Shown: positions 15,337-24,451 of the stretch, one piece after another
How the letters are laid out: each line of letters starts with the position of its first letter
Numbering within the stretch: the first letter of the stretch is position 1
DNA from: a virus
Reading direction: 5' to 3' (one strand)
Virus record (IMG/VR): IMGVR_UViG_3300024520_000205
Coordinates: 1 to 39,022 of that record
DNA length: 39,022 nucleotides
Program-made: the position numbers and the translations under genes
Notes under the pieces: generated by a model
What the model was told of the DNA's origin: nothing
The model's input: the letters and a program-made list of their open reading frames with translations, nothing else
The model's database searches: none

Positions 15337-16164
15337 ATGGCAGAAGAAGCAGCAACACCAGCAGAAGGCAAAGCACCCGAAACAGTGGTTGAGAAACCCG
15401 CTGAATCGCAACAGCCCATAGAAGAAGGGGCTAAACCTGAGGAATCAGGGCCAGAAACAAAGCCTGAAGCGAAACCGGAGGGGAAACCGGATGCAGTTAT
15501 ACCAGAATGGCGATTTAAACAGGAGTACAAGGCTAAGAAGGAGTTAGAAAGGGAAAATGCTGAACTTAAGGCAAAAGTCAATTCTAAACCTGCTGAATCT
15601 CAACCCCTGCAAAATGAACCAGTTTGGGAAGATTATGAAGCACAAGGGAAAACAGTAACCGATTTTAACAAGGATTATCTGGATTTCCATTATGATTCAA
15701 AAAGGGCCAAAGAGAAAGAACAGGAAACCGCTCAGACTCAACAGTCAGAATGGAATGACAGGACGATGAAAGCGACTCTAAATTACCAGACAAAATCACA
15801 GTCCGCAAGGGCAAATCATCAAGATTATGACGCGAAGATACAAGAAGCTCAATCCATTGGGATAGGCTTTGCTCCAGCTATTAATCTACTTATTGATGAA
15901 AGTGAGAATGCCGGGGAACTTAGATACCATTTATCAACCAATCATGAAGCAGCTTATAAATTAATGAGTTTGCCAATTGATAAGGCCATTCTGAAATTAG
16001 GCTCTATAGCTGGAAAACTGCCAACGGGGAAAAGTCAGCCCGTAAACATGACTAATACAGAACAACCGCCAGAACCCCTGCATGGCGGTGGGAAAGCACC
16101 AACTAAATGGCGTGAGGGTGGAACTCTTGCGGAATTTAAAGCAATGTTTCCCAGACCAAATTAA
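15337..16164 (+). CDS. Scaffolding protein
   Basis: The 275-residue protein lies directly upstream of the coat gene. It has an acidic, Pro/Glu/Ala-rich low-complexity N-terminus (residues 1-48), a helical middle (EWRFKQEYKAKKELERENAEL, DFHYDSKRAKEKEQETAQTQQSE) and a short basic-aromatic C-terminus. This is the composition of P22-type scaffolds, which guide coat assembly and leave the prohead. Called by position and composition; sequence identity not assessed. Confidence 0.78.
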   Translation: MAEEAATPAEGKAPETVVEKPAESQQPIEEGAKPEESGPETKPEAKPEGKPDAVIPEWRFKQEYKAKKELERENAELKAKVNSKPAESQPLQNEPVWEDYEAQGKTVTDFNKDYLDFHYDSKRAKEKEQETAQTQQSEWNDRTMKATLNYQTKSQSARANHQDYDAKIQEAQSIGIGFAPAINLLIDESENAGELRYHLSTNHEAAYKLMSLPIDKAILKLGSIAGKLPTGKSQPVNMTNTEQPPEPLHGGGKAPTKWREGGTLAEFKAMFPRPN

Positions 16165-16182
16165 TAACAGGAGCTAATAATA

Positions 16183-17418
16183 ATGGCTACTTCTACCTAT
16201 AATACCAGTGACCTGGTGAGCATGGCTGTAAAGGATTCTCTTTACTCTGACAATATGCTTATCAACACAGTAGACAAAGGCTACTCGTCTGAGTTTACAC
16301 AAAAAAGTTATGTATCCGGTCAAACGGTAACTATTGAAATTGCACCTCAAGCTACTTTTACGAGTGGTCGAGTTGGTATATTGCAGGCCCGTAAACCTAA
16401 AACCGTAACAGCCACTCTGGGCCAATACAATGGAGTATTTGAAACAAGCTCTATTCAAAAGGCATATGACCAGAAAGGTGAAGCCGGGATTACGGAATAC
16501 GGACGAACCATTGGAAAGGCACTTTGCCGTGAAATGGAAATCACTGGTTTTGCAACTGCTGCCCAGTATTTTGGTAATGCTGTAGGCACTGCTGGAACTG
16601 AACCCGGTTCTCTCCGAACTTGGTCAACAGCCAGAGCAAGAGTTAAATCACAGTTAAGTCATGGAATCACATATGCAGCTGCATCACCTGATGCAATGGT
16701 TGCGTTGTCAGACTCCCTCAAACACGCTACCAATCCAGGCACTGCAATTTCAAAGCAGTATGAGACTGGTGAAGTAAAACGTGCAATGGGTCTTGATTTC
16801 TATGAATCTGACTCAACCTTTCGCCATACCGCTGGAACTGTAGATAATACAACTCCTTTGGTAGATGGTACTCCCTCAAACGGTGCAACCACTCTTCACA
16901 TTGATGGTACAACTAACGGTGAAATAGCAAATATTTCTACCAAGTTTACTGTCGGTGCGGTCGGGGCTGCCGATGCCGTTTATGCGGTAGACCCGCAGAG
17001 CAAGAAAAATCTGCCATATTTGTACACTTTCACTTGTACAGCAACCTCTTCTGCCTCTACTGGTTCAGGTGATGTTGATCTCACTGTCAATGCAATGTAT
17101 GACTCTACTGATTCACGTCAGAACATGAGCCAACTTCCGCAAGATGGTGCTGAAATCACTTGGCAGACTGAAGATTCAGCACTGGCACAGCAGAACATCG
17201 TATATGGTCCTGATGCACTGTCACTGATAAGCGTTCCTTTGGCCTCTGATTCTTCAGGTGGCTTGAAAGAGACTTTTCAGAATTATGATGGTTGTATTAT
17301 CAGAACTGCCATCCATCCCCGTGATGCAATCAATGACACTGAAACGCTCAGGGTTGATGCTTGCTGGGCATGGTTTTCCCCTCGACCTGAGCACGGTTGT
17401 GTTGTGTGGGGTGCCTAA
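16183..17418 (+). CDS. Major coat protein, P22 type
   Basis: The 411-residue protein has the length and opening of P22 gp5-like coats: TYNTSDLVSMAVKDSLYSDNMLINTVDKGYSSEF, then QTVTIEIAPQATFTSGR. An inserted beta domain at ~205-330 (VGAVGAADAVYAVDP, YTFTCTATSSASTGSGDVDLTVN) corresponds to the P22 insertion domain. The end (PRDAINDTETLRVDACWAWFSPRPEHGCVVWGA) is also typical. AGGAG lies before the ATG. It forms the HK97-fold icosahedral shell with the scaffold. Confidence 0.92.
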   Translation: MATSTYNTSDLVSMAVKDSLYSDNMLINTVDKGYSSEFTQKSYVSGQTVTIEIAPQATFTSGRVGILQARKPKTVTATLGQYNGVFETSSIQKAYDQKGEAGITEYGRTIGKALCREMEITGFATAAQYFGNAVGTAGTEPGSLRTWSTARARVKSQLSHGITYAAASPDAMVALSDSLKHATNPGTAISKQYETGEVKRAMGLDFYESDSTFRHTAGTVDNTTPLVDGTPSNGATTLHIDGTTNGEIANISTKFTVGAVGAADAVYAVDPQSKKNLPYLYTFTCTATSSASTGSGDVDLTVNAMYDSTDSRQNMSQLPQDGAEITWQTEDSALAQQNIVYGPDALSLISVPLASDSSGGLKETFQNYDGCIIRTAIHPRDAINDTETLRVDACWAWFSPRPEHGCVVWGA

Positions 17419-17419
17419 T

Positions 17420-17737
17420 ATGCTAGGAAATCTAATAGCTGGAAAAGCATTTAAGTTTGGTGAAGCAAAAACGTGGGCAGAAACAGCCACTATTACAACT
17501 GCTGAACAAACTGTAGCTGCTCCGGGTGTCCTAGTTGGTGATATTGTGATCGTAACCAAGCCTACCCATCAGGCTGGCTTGGGCTACGTTGCCACTGCAA
17601 GAGTCGCATTGGTTGACCAACTCACGATTAAATTCACTAATCCAACGGCAGCCGGGATAACCCCAACAGCAGAAGAGGCATGGAGCGCAGTGCTCTTTCG
17701 CCCCGAATTACCACTATTAACCGATGCCACAGCATAG
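17420..17737 (+). CDS. Small structural protein after coat (105 aa)
   Basis: ATG at 17420 follows the coat TAA by one base. The sequence (KTWAETATITTAEQTVAAPGVLVGDIVIVTKPTHQAGLGYVATARV, IKFTNPTAAGITPTAEE) matches small beta-sandwich proteins often encoded after coat genes as decoration or vertex proteins. It ends in TAG and the next gene is in the same frame four codons on. Confidence 0.68.
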   Translation: MLGNLIAGKAFKFGEAKTWAETATITTAEQTVAAPGVLVGDIVIVTKPTHQAGLGYVATARVALVDQLTIKFTNPTAAGITPTAEEAWSAVLFRPELPLLTDATA

Positions 17738-17746
17738 GAGAATAAA

Positions 17747-18193
17747 ATGACTGAAGTAACAACTACAATCACAAAATACCAGGATACTGGTGAGACTGAT
17801 GCCCCGGTCGTTATGCGAGCAGGCACCGTTTCAACTAGTCCTACATTAGGAAACGGTTATGCAACCGGAGCCGGTGGTGCGGTAACACAGATAACAGACA
17901 GAACAACTGGTGTTGAATTGAATAAGATTTGTGGCCAGATTACCACAGATAATACTTCACTTGCAGCCGAAGCATCAGCCAAATTCACTGTCACTAATTC
18001 AACGGTAGCCGAAGGTGATGTAATCGCCCTTAGTTTCCGTGATGCCGTTGCATTGAATACTGATGTTGTTGTAACAGATACAGCAGCCGGAACCTTTGAG
18101 CTTACAGTAATTAATAATAACGTAGCAGCCGGTACAGCCGAAACTGGTGCGATTGTCATTAATTTTGTAGTGATTAAAGCAGTAGCAGCTTAA
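17747..18193 (+). CDS. Probable capsid decoration protein (148 aa)
   Basis: Beta-rich, Thr/Ala/Val-rich protein without charged helices, containing ITTDNTSLAAEASAKFTVTNSTVAEGDVIALSF and FVVIKAV, suggestive of an Ig-like or beta-sandwich decoration fold. AGGAGAATAAA precedes the ATG. Position after coat supports the role; family not named. Confidence 0.63.
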   Translation: MTEVTTTITKYQDTGETDAPVVMRAGTVSTSPTLGNGYATGAGGAVTQITDRTTGVELNKICGQITTDNTSLAAEASAKFTVTNSTVAEGDVIALSFRDAVALNTDVVVTDTAAGTFELTVINNNVAAGTAETGAIVINFVVIKAVAA

Positions 18194-18198
18194 AACTT

Positions 18199-18224
18199 TA
18201 GGGGTCAGAGATGGCCCCTATTTC
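18199..18224 (+). terminator. Hairpin, possible weak terminator
   Basis: TAGGGG (18199-18204) pairs with CCCCTA (18215-18220) around a 10-base loop, followed by TTTC. The 6-bp stem and short U run would make a partial terminator or an RNA-processing/stability hairpin that lets coat mRNA exceed downstream tail mRNA. Confidence 0.4.
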
Positions 18225-18240
18225 ACATTAAGGAGACAAA

Positions 18241-18519
18241 ATGGGATACCCCAGTATTTTACATAAATTGGATAAGAAGGTTCATACAAAGAGATTCGTT
18301 AAAGATGAAGGCGAGATGCTTGATGCTTATGCAGCCGGATTCAAAGACAGTCCAGCAGATTTTTCCCCTGAAGCAATTGCAGAACAGAAGAAAATTGCAG
18401 CTCAGAAAAAGATAGATGATGAAATTGCAGCCAAGGCAAAAGCAAGGGCTGATAAAGCAGAGGCTCTTTTAGTAGAGCAAGAAGCTAAGGAAGCCAAAGC
18501 TGATAAAACTAAAAAATAG
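18241..18519 (+). CDS. Small Lys/Ala-rich protein (92 aa)
   Basis: AAGGAG precedes the ATG. The first half (GYPSILHKLDKKVHTKRFVKDEGEMLDAYAAGFKDSPADF) is seen in small phage proteins near coat genes; the second half is an Ala/Lys helix (AAQKKIDDEIAAKAKARADKAEALL). Role unknown. Confidence 0.62.
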   Translation: MGYPSILHKLDKKVHTKRFVKDEGEMLDAYAAGFKDSPADFSPEAIAEQKKIAAQKKIDDEIAAKAKARADKAEALLVEQEAKEAKADKTKK

Positions 18520-18527
18520 AGGTTTAC

Positions 18528-18842
18528 ATGAGTTATACTTTTCTGCCAGATAAGATTACTGGAACACCGCACACTACGGCGTTAAATTCGGCGGTTACTG
18601 ATACTGCCGGGTCTTTGGCGTTAACAGGGTCTTTTGGATTTATTAGTGTGGGCCTTGCACCTATATATATTAGGTTTGGAATAGCTGGCACAACTGCGGT
18701 AACATCTTCAACTGGCACTAGACTGCCTCTTAATTATACAGGCCAATGGTCTTACCCTGAAGGATGCACTCATATTCATTTCGTCCGGGATGGTGCTGTT
18801 AGTAGCGTCATATCAATTCAGAGTGGCTTGAGTGGTACATGA
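18528..18842 (+). CDS. Small structural protein (104 aa)
   Basis: Thr/Ser/Gly-rich beta protein (SFGFISVGLAPIYIRFGIAGTTAV, GCTHIHFVRDGAVSSVISIQSG), a pattern consistent with a small virion beta-sandwich. Stop overlaps the gp4-like gene (ATGA). Role unknown. Confidence 0.6.
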   Translation: MSYTFLPDKITGTPHTTALNSAVTDTAGSLALTGSFGFISVGLAPIYIRFGIAGTTAVTSSTGTRLPLNYTGQWSYPEGCTHIHFVRDGAVSSVISIQSGLSGT

Positions 18843-19558
18843 CCGGGCTAGAGTACATTCAAGGTGCTCTTGAGTTACTTGGTGTTCAAGACGCTGGTGA
18901 AGGTGTAGAACCAGAAGATAGCTCCACGGCCCTGAGATGGCTCACATCCATGTTAAACTCATGGTCTGGTGAGATAGGTGGAATATACCAAGACACTCAG
19001 GAATCATTCACTGTCACAACAGCGCAGTTGCAATATACAATTGGCCCTACTGGTGATTTTGTTACCACAAGACCGATTACTTTTATTAAAGCGGTTCTGA
19101 GGGATGTGCAGAATGTGGATCATGATTTAAGGTTAATGCCTAACAGAGAATATCAGGATTTCGCTTTGAAGTCTCCCGGTGATGCTCTGCCTTGGGCAAT
19201 GGGTTATAACATGACTAACCCTGATGTGACAATCACATTTTACCCACCACCAGACACCACTTATACACTTAGGCTTACCACTGCAAAAGAACTAACTGCA
19301 CCAGCTTTAAACACTGAATACGTAGTACCTCCGGGATATGATGATGCAATTCAATGGGGTTTAGCTGTTAGATTAGGCCCTGTATTTGGTAGGAGTAATA
19401 TAGTTGGTAGTCCGGCTAATCCAGCAAGTATAGCAGGGATGGCAGCTGACATGTACCGTCAATTAATTATTTCTAATACAGAGCCAGAGGGAATTGGTCT
19501 TGATCCGTTGCAACCAGGAAACGCACATGTATTGAGAAGTTGGAAATATGCCCCATAA
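18839..19558 (+). CDS. P22 gp4-like tail accessory/adaptor protein
   Basis: The 239-residue protein starts with a helical region typical of gp4-like adaptors (IQGALELLGVQDAGEGVEPEDSSTALRWLTSMLNSWSGEI), then beta segments (QESFTVTTAQLQYTIGPTGDF, RPITFIKAVLRD) and YVVPPGYDDAIQWGLAVRL. P22 gp4 docks on the portal after packaging, closes the channel and joins it to gp10. Length is normal for environmental relatives. The neighbouring portal and gp10 homologues support the call. Confidence 0.88.
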   Translation: MTGLEYIQGALELLGVQDAGEGVEPEDSSTALRWLTSMLNSWSGEIGGIYQDTQESFTVTTAQLQYTIGPTGDFVTTRPITFIKAVLRDVQNVDHDLRLMPNREYQDFALKSPGDALPWAMGYNMTNPDVTITFYPPPDTTYTLRLTTAKELTAPALNTEYVVPPGYDDAIQWGLAVRLGPVFGRSNIVGSPANPASIAGMAADMYRQLIISNTEPEGIGLDPLQPGNAHVLRSWKYAP

Positions 19559-19569
19559 AAGGAGAAAGA

Positions 19570-20979
19570 ATGGCAGATGTTAATTGGGGAATACAAAAGT
19601 TTCAGCAACCTAACCAGCTAAATATACAGCCTGGTATTCAGAACTATTTCCAAGGCCAAGCTAATCAAAGGGCCAATCAGCAAGCCCAACAGCAGGCCCA
19701 GCGTGCTCAGATAGAACAGGCCCAAGTAAAACAGGCCCAGCTAAAGCAAAAGACCATTAATGATTTAATGAAGCAAAGCCAGAAGATAACTCCAGAAGGG
19801 GTTACAATGGACAAGCCTAAATTTATTCAGGGATTGTATCAAGCTGGGTATGGTCAAGATGCACAGGCTTACGAATACCAACAGTACCAGCAAGACACTC
19901 AAAAGCAAAAAGACTTCATGAATAATTTTGAGATGAAGCGAGAAGCAGAGCGTTCAATGTTCAAAGACACTGAGGGTATGATGGAGGCTGTTGTTGATAA
20001 AGACCCGAAAGAAGCTGCAAAACTATTAAAACTTACTTATGCGAAATGGAAAATGGATGCTTCTGGCATAGCCGATGAGATCACTAGGGAACAATTTGAC
20101 GCGATGAAGTTGTCAATGGAAGAAGATTTTGCCGGTCAAGGGCAGTTTCTAAATACAGATGCTGGTATATTGTTTGGAGACAAAAGAAGTGGTACTACAA
20201 GAACATTAATTAACCCTGAAACTAATAAACCTTATATGCCATCCTTTGCCCCTAAAGCAGGGAAGGTTATTGAAACCGCTGGCGGACAAACTCTTGTAGA
20301 GCCTGTTGGAGGTAAGCCTATCTCTCAATATGGGCCAAAACCAGCCACTACCATAGCACAAGCAAAATTAGACCTAGATGAAGAAAGGTCTGGTAGAGAA
20401 TTTGAAAAACCCAACCTGACTATTGGAGAGGAGGCTATTGATAGAGAATTTGGGAAAGACTACGCAAAATTTGTAACTGGTGGATTTGCCGATGCCGTGA
20501 AGGGCGTAGACCAAATGAATGGCGCTGTCTCAGAGTTAAAGGCCGGTAAGCATAATTATACCGGCCCAGTTCTTAGCAAAAATCCGAAATGGGGCAGGGA
20601 AATGACTCACCAACCATCTGTTGATTTACAGGAAAGGGTTGAGGATCTAGTTCAGCGAAACTTGCGGGTAATATTAGGCGCACAATTCACAGAAGAGGAA
20701 GGGAAAAGACTGATTGCTAGGGCTTATAACATAAGTTTGGATGAAAAAATCAACGCAAAAAGGCTTGAAAGGCTAGCTAAACAGATGAATGATGCGTTGC
20801 AAGCTAAAAAACAGGCTGCTGATTATTTTAATAAAAATGGCACGCTCAAAGGATTTCCTATGCCTTTGATAACAAGTCAGTCACAATTTAATTTAAGCGG
20901 TTCCCAACCTATTACAAAAAAGCCTATTGGTACTAAGAGCACTAAGAAAAGACGCAAGGCCACTGCGGAGGATTTCTAG
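19570..20979 (+). CDS. Putative DNA ejection protein (469 aa)
   Basis: I place the start at ATG 19570 (GGAGAAAG upstream) rather than the in-frame ATG 19540 inside gp4. Residues 28-60 are a Gln/Ala-rich helix (ANQQAQQQAQRAQIEQAQVKQAQLKQ); the rest is mostly helical. Place and composition match P22 E-proteins (gp7/gp20/gp16 kind) that leave the capsid during injection. No direct homology recognised. Confidence 0.65.
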   Translation: MADVNWGIQKFQQPNQLNIQPGIQNYFQGQANQRANQQAQQQAQRAQIEQAQVKQAQLKQKTINDLMKQSQKITPEGVTMDKPKFIQGLYQAGYGQDAQAYEYQQYQQDTQKQKDFMNNFEMKREAERSMFKDTEGMMEAVVDKDPKEAAKLLKLTYAKWKMDASGIADEITREQFDAMKLSMEEDFAGQGQFLNTDAGILFGDKRSGTTRTLINPETNKPYMPSFAPKAGKVIETAGGQTLVEPVGGKPISQYGPKPATTIAQAKLDLDEERSGREFEKPNLTIGEEAIDREFGKDYAKFVTGGFADAVKGVDQMNGAVSELKAGKHNYTGPVLSKNPKWGREMTHQPSVDLQERVEDLVQRNLRVILGAQFTEEEGKRLIARAYNISLDEKINAKRLERLAKQMNDALQAKKQAADYFNKNGTLKGFPMPLITSQSQFNLSGSQPITKKPIGTKSTKKRRKATAEDF

Positions 20980-22979
20980 TGCCTAAGATATACTACACTA
21001 AAGATAAAAACGGTGAAGAGGTAGAGGTTGACTCTATCCTTGCAAAACAGCTTGTGGATAGTGGGAAAAGACAGCCTAGTGATTTTACAATTGAAGATTT
21101 ACCATACACTAATCAACAGCCAGTCACCCAGCAACCTATGGGACAACAATCCGCTATGCAATTCGGCAAAGAGAATATAGTTGACCCATTACTAAAGGGT
21201 GCTTCCGCTGTTGGTGGGTTTGTTGATAAATTTGCAGGTGCCCCAAGTAGAGTTTTTGTAAATGAGATTATAAACAGCCCCACACAGGGCCAGCTAACAG
21301 ATTTCCCGATAGTTAAGGGAGCACTCAAGGCAGGCAGACAGTTATTTAGAGACCCTTCACAAGCCCCTACTGGTAAGCAGATAATGACTGAAGCTGGGGT
21401 GTCTGATACTCCACTTAGCGAGAAATTCCCTAAAGGATTCTCTGAAACAGGGGAAGGGGCCACTACTTTCAAAAAAGGCGGTTTCTTTGATGTATCCCCG
21501 GCTGGTGTCGCTGGTCTGGGTGTTGATGTGGTTGCTGATGCTTCAAATGTAGTCCCTATTGGGCAGATGGCTAAATTAGCTGGAAAGGGTGCCGGGAAAG
21601 TTGCAGGCCAAACTGTTAAAACCGCCGGTAAAGCTACTGATTACGCAACCGGGACCAACATAGCCCAAAAGGTAGGGGCCGGTGGTAAGGAATTTGGAAA
21701 GACAATAGCAACAGGGCTAAAACAAAGATTCTCAGGGAAGCTATCAGAAGACCTACCCAAATATTTAGATGTTGGAAAGAAAAACAAGATAGACACTAAC
21801 CTTTATCCGAAATCTGTCAAACATGGCAAAGAATCGTCTATCTCAATGAATGAGAAGAATATAGGTGAAGGGCCAGAGGGTGAGTTAATCCGAAGAGATA
21901 ACAAGGAGCTTCACAAGCAAATAAATGGGGCTTTGGCCGAAGATGTGAATAGAATGTCAGGCGGACAGATATATGATGTTGAAACCGCTGGAAAGGAACT
22001 GAGGGAAGGTTACAACGCTGGATTGAAACAGGCTTTTGATGAATTAGATGTGACCTACAATTCAATAATCAAAGACAATCCACGCCAGCTTATTGAAGAC
22101 AAAGCTTTTGTTAAACTTGAATCTAGGCTAAACGGTATTGAAAAACGCATGAAAGGGCAACTTGCAAGAGGCTCTAATGAATCTAAAAGTGCAGCCAAGC
22201 AGGTATTAGACCAGATTTCAGCTATAAGGCGGAATAATGGGTCATATAAACAAACTGTTGACCAGTTGCAACAGGTAGGCCGGGAGAACTTTTCCTCTGT
22301 GCAGAAATTCCAAACCCCTCCAGATGTTCAGGAAATGCGGAATATTTACGGGGCTCTGAAAGATGCTTTAGTTGAGACCGCTGATTGGATAGACCCGAAT
22401 GTAGGTAAACAGCTAAGAACTAATAACAAAATAATGACTGAGATTTTTGGGGACAAGTCTGTATTAGCCGGAGTAATGGGCAACACAAAATCAGGCAATG
22501 AAACCTTATTTAAACAGCTTATTGCAAATGGTGACTCAAAGAAAATCCAATCATTAAAGAAATTTCTAACAAAAGACCAATGGGATGGGGTTAAAGGATC
22601 TTACCTATCTTCAATGATGGCTGAGACTAGGGCGGGGGGAATTAAAGACGGAACTCTGTTTTCTACGCTAACAGACCCTTACAAGTCAGCTAAATTTGAT
22701 GTCATGTTTAATCCGAATGAATTAGACAATTTCATGGATTTACTCCGTTTAAAGGATCAAGTGGGTGCGCCATTATTAAGCAAGTCTGCAACAGGGTCAT
22801 CAAATATGTTCCTTAATTTCAGAAATGATTTGTCAAGGGCTACTGATGCGGGTATTGCTAAATCAATCACAACTAAAAAACCGATTACCCAGTCCCCTTT
22901 GGTTAAGAGAATTGCGAAGAAAGCAAGGAGACCGGCTTTAAAAGGAGCACAGGTTTACTCAGTTCAGGAGCGTAACTAA
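20979..22979 (+). CDS. Putative DNA ejection protein (666 aa)
   Basis: GTG start overlapping the preceding TAG, with GGAGGA upstream. A Gln/Pro linker (residues 45-65) is followed by Gly/Ala-rich segments with amphipathic character (FDVSPAGVAGLGVDVVADASNVVPIGQMAKLAGKGAGKVAG) and long helices. This is typical of large internal virion/pilot proteins. No lysozyme or transglycosylase motif is visible. Between another ejection-like gene and gp10. Confidence 0.65.
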   Translation: MPKIYYTKDKNGEEVEVDSILAKQLVDSGKRQPSDFTIEDLPYTNQQPVTQQPMGQQSAMQFGKENIVDPLLKGASAVGGFVDKFAGAPSRVFVNEIINSPTQGQLTDFPIVKGALKAGRQLFRDPSQAPTGKQIMTEAGVSDTPLSEKFPKGFSETGEGATTFKKGGFFDVSPAGVAGLGVDVVADASNVVPIGQMAKLAGKGAGKVAGQTVKTAGKATDYATGTNIAQKVGAGGKEFGKTIATGLKQRFSGKLSEDLPKYLDVGKKNKIDTNLYPKSVKHGKESSISMNEKNIGEGPEGELIRRDNKELHKQINGALAEDVNRMSGGQIYDVETAGKELREGYNAGLKQAFDELDVTYNSIIKDNPRQLIEDKAFVKLESRLNGIEKRMKGQLARGSNESKSAAKQVLDQISAIRRNNGSYKQTVDQLQQVGRENFSSVQKFQTPPDVQEMRNIYGALKDALVETADWIDPNVGKQLRTNNKIMTEIFGDKSVLAGVMGNTKSGNETLFKQLIANGDSKKIQSLKKFLTKDQWDGVKGSYLSSMMAETRAGGIKDGTLFSTLTDPYKSAKFDVMFNPNELDNFMDLLRLKDQVGAPLLSKSATGSSNMFLNFRNDLSRATDAGIAKSITTKKPITQSPLVKRIAKKARRPALKGAQVYSVQERN

Positions 22980-24451
22980 TGGTTGAGGTCCCATTCATAG
23001 GCCCTTCATACACATTGGACGCTCTGGATGTATCAGCGCAATCATGTGTCAATATGTATGTAGAAATATATCGTGATGGAAACACAAAGGTTCCTGCATC
23101 ACTAAGGTCTACTGCTGGATTATCGCTATTTGCTACTCAGGTCGGTGATTGGAACATGAGGTGTTTGTATCTGTCATCTGACGGGACTTTCTTTGGAGTA
23201 CGAGGGGATCAGGTCAGTACATTTAGTACGGCCGGAGTGGAAGCGGATAGGTTTGATTTAGATACTGGGTCGATTTCAACAGAGCAAGGAATAGTCAGGG
23301 CAGCGGATAGTTTAAACTCTGCTGAGACAACCACTAATGTTTTGTTTGTAGATGGAACGGCTAACGCTTATTCATATGATGTTACAACATTTACAGCTAC
23401 TAAGGTAACTGATTCAGCTTTCCCCGGTGGGGCGTTTGTAGCTCAGATTGGTGGGTATTTTATAGTAAATAAACCCGGTACACTGAAAGCATATTTTTCA
23501 ACTATCAATGATCCAACTACATGGAATACACTAAGCACAATTACCAAAGAATCCACAACAGATCACATTACTGCGTTAATTGCGCATGATGGTAGATTGT
23601 GGATGTTTGGTACTCAATCGCATGAGGTGGCAGGCCCTACAGGGGACAGTAATAACCCGTTTTTAAAGATACAAGGCACTGAGTCAGATATTGGGATAGA
23701 GTCCCCTGATTCGCTCGCTGGTGATGGTGACAGCTTATACTGGCTAGGTTCCGATAGTCAGGGGTTTGGGAAGATTTACCAGTCTCTGGGTTTTGATTCC
23801 CAGCCCATAAGCACCGTACCAATCGAAAGGGAGATTCATACTTATTCAGTTACAAACGATGCCGAGGGATTTTGTTATCAGCAAGACGGACATAATTATT
23901 ATCAGCTTACTTTTCCAACCGAAAATAAAACATGGTGCTATGATTCAACTACTAGAATGTGGCATGAGAAATCCTACTGGAATAAATCAACTTCAACCGC
24001 TGAAAGGCACAGAGCAAGAGTGTCAGCTTTCTTTAATGGGAAGAATTACATAGGTGATTGGAAGTCAACAGGACAAATTTACAGTTTTGAACAAGATGTT
24101 TACACTGATAATGGCGATATAATTAAAAGGCGAAGAACAGGCCCAACTCACTGGAACAACCTAAACAGACTATTCTATTCTAAAGTAGAATTTGATTTAG
24201 AGGGTGGTGTAGGGCTCACATCAGGGCAAGGCAGTATTCCAAAAGCGAGATTTTCCTATTCAAATGACGGTGGTAATAATTACGGTAATGTAAGGCTTAT
24301 TTCCCTTGGTAGAATTGGTGATTACAAGAAAAGAACTAAGAAGGAAAGGTTAGGCCGTTCTAGGAAAAGAGTATGGAAGATTGAATATACAGAGCCAACT
24401 AAATTCACCATTTTAAGCATGTTTGCTGATATTGGGCAGGGGTCTAGCTAA
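22979..24451 (+). CDS. P22 gp10-like tail hub/DNA stabilisation protein
   Basis: The 490-residue protein has the marks of the phage-stabilise (gp10) family: opening VPFIGPSYTLDALDVSAQSCVNMYVE, the blade motifs HDGRLWMFGTQSHEVAGPTGD and SLYWLGSDSQGFGKIYQ, and the late RRTGPTHWNNLNRLFYSKVEFDLEGGVGL. In P22, six gp10 copies join gp4 to the needle and tailspikes. Full length. TAATG overlap with the next gene. Confidence 0.93.
   Translation: MVEVPFIGPSYTLDALDVSAQSCVNMYVEIYRDGNTKVPASLRSTAGLSLFATQVGDWNMRCLYLSSDGTFFGVRGDQVSTFSTAGVEADRFDLDTGSISTEQGIVRAADSLNSAETTTNVLFVDGTANAYSYDVTTFTATKVTDSAFPGGAFVAQIGGYFIVNKPGTLKAYFSTINDPTTWNTLSTITKESTTDHITALIAHDGRLWMFGTQSHEVAGPTGDSNNPFLKIQGTESDIGIESPDSLAGDGDSLYWLGSDSQGFGKIYQSLGFDSQPISTVPIEREIHTYSVTNDAEGFCYQQDGHNYYQLTFPTENKTWCYDSTTRMWHEKSYWNKSTSTAERHRARVSAFFNGKNYIGDWKSTGQIYSFEQDVYTDNGDIIKRRRTGPTHWNNLNRLFYSKVEFDLEGGVGLTSGQGSIPKARFSYSNDGGNNYGNVRLISLGRIGDYKKRTKKERLGRSRKRVWKIEYTEPTKFTILSMFADIGQGSS

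Noticed and set aside
17420-18193. TAG readthrough fusing the 105-aa and 148-aa genes (in frame, four codons apart)
   Set aside because: The second gene has its own strong ribosome site AGGAGAATAAA and ATG; same-frame neighbours occur by chance one time in three.
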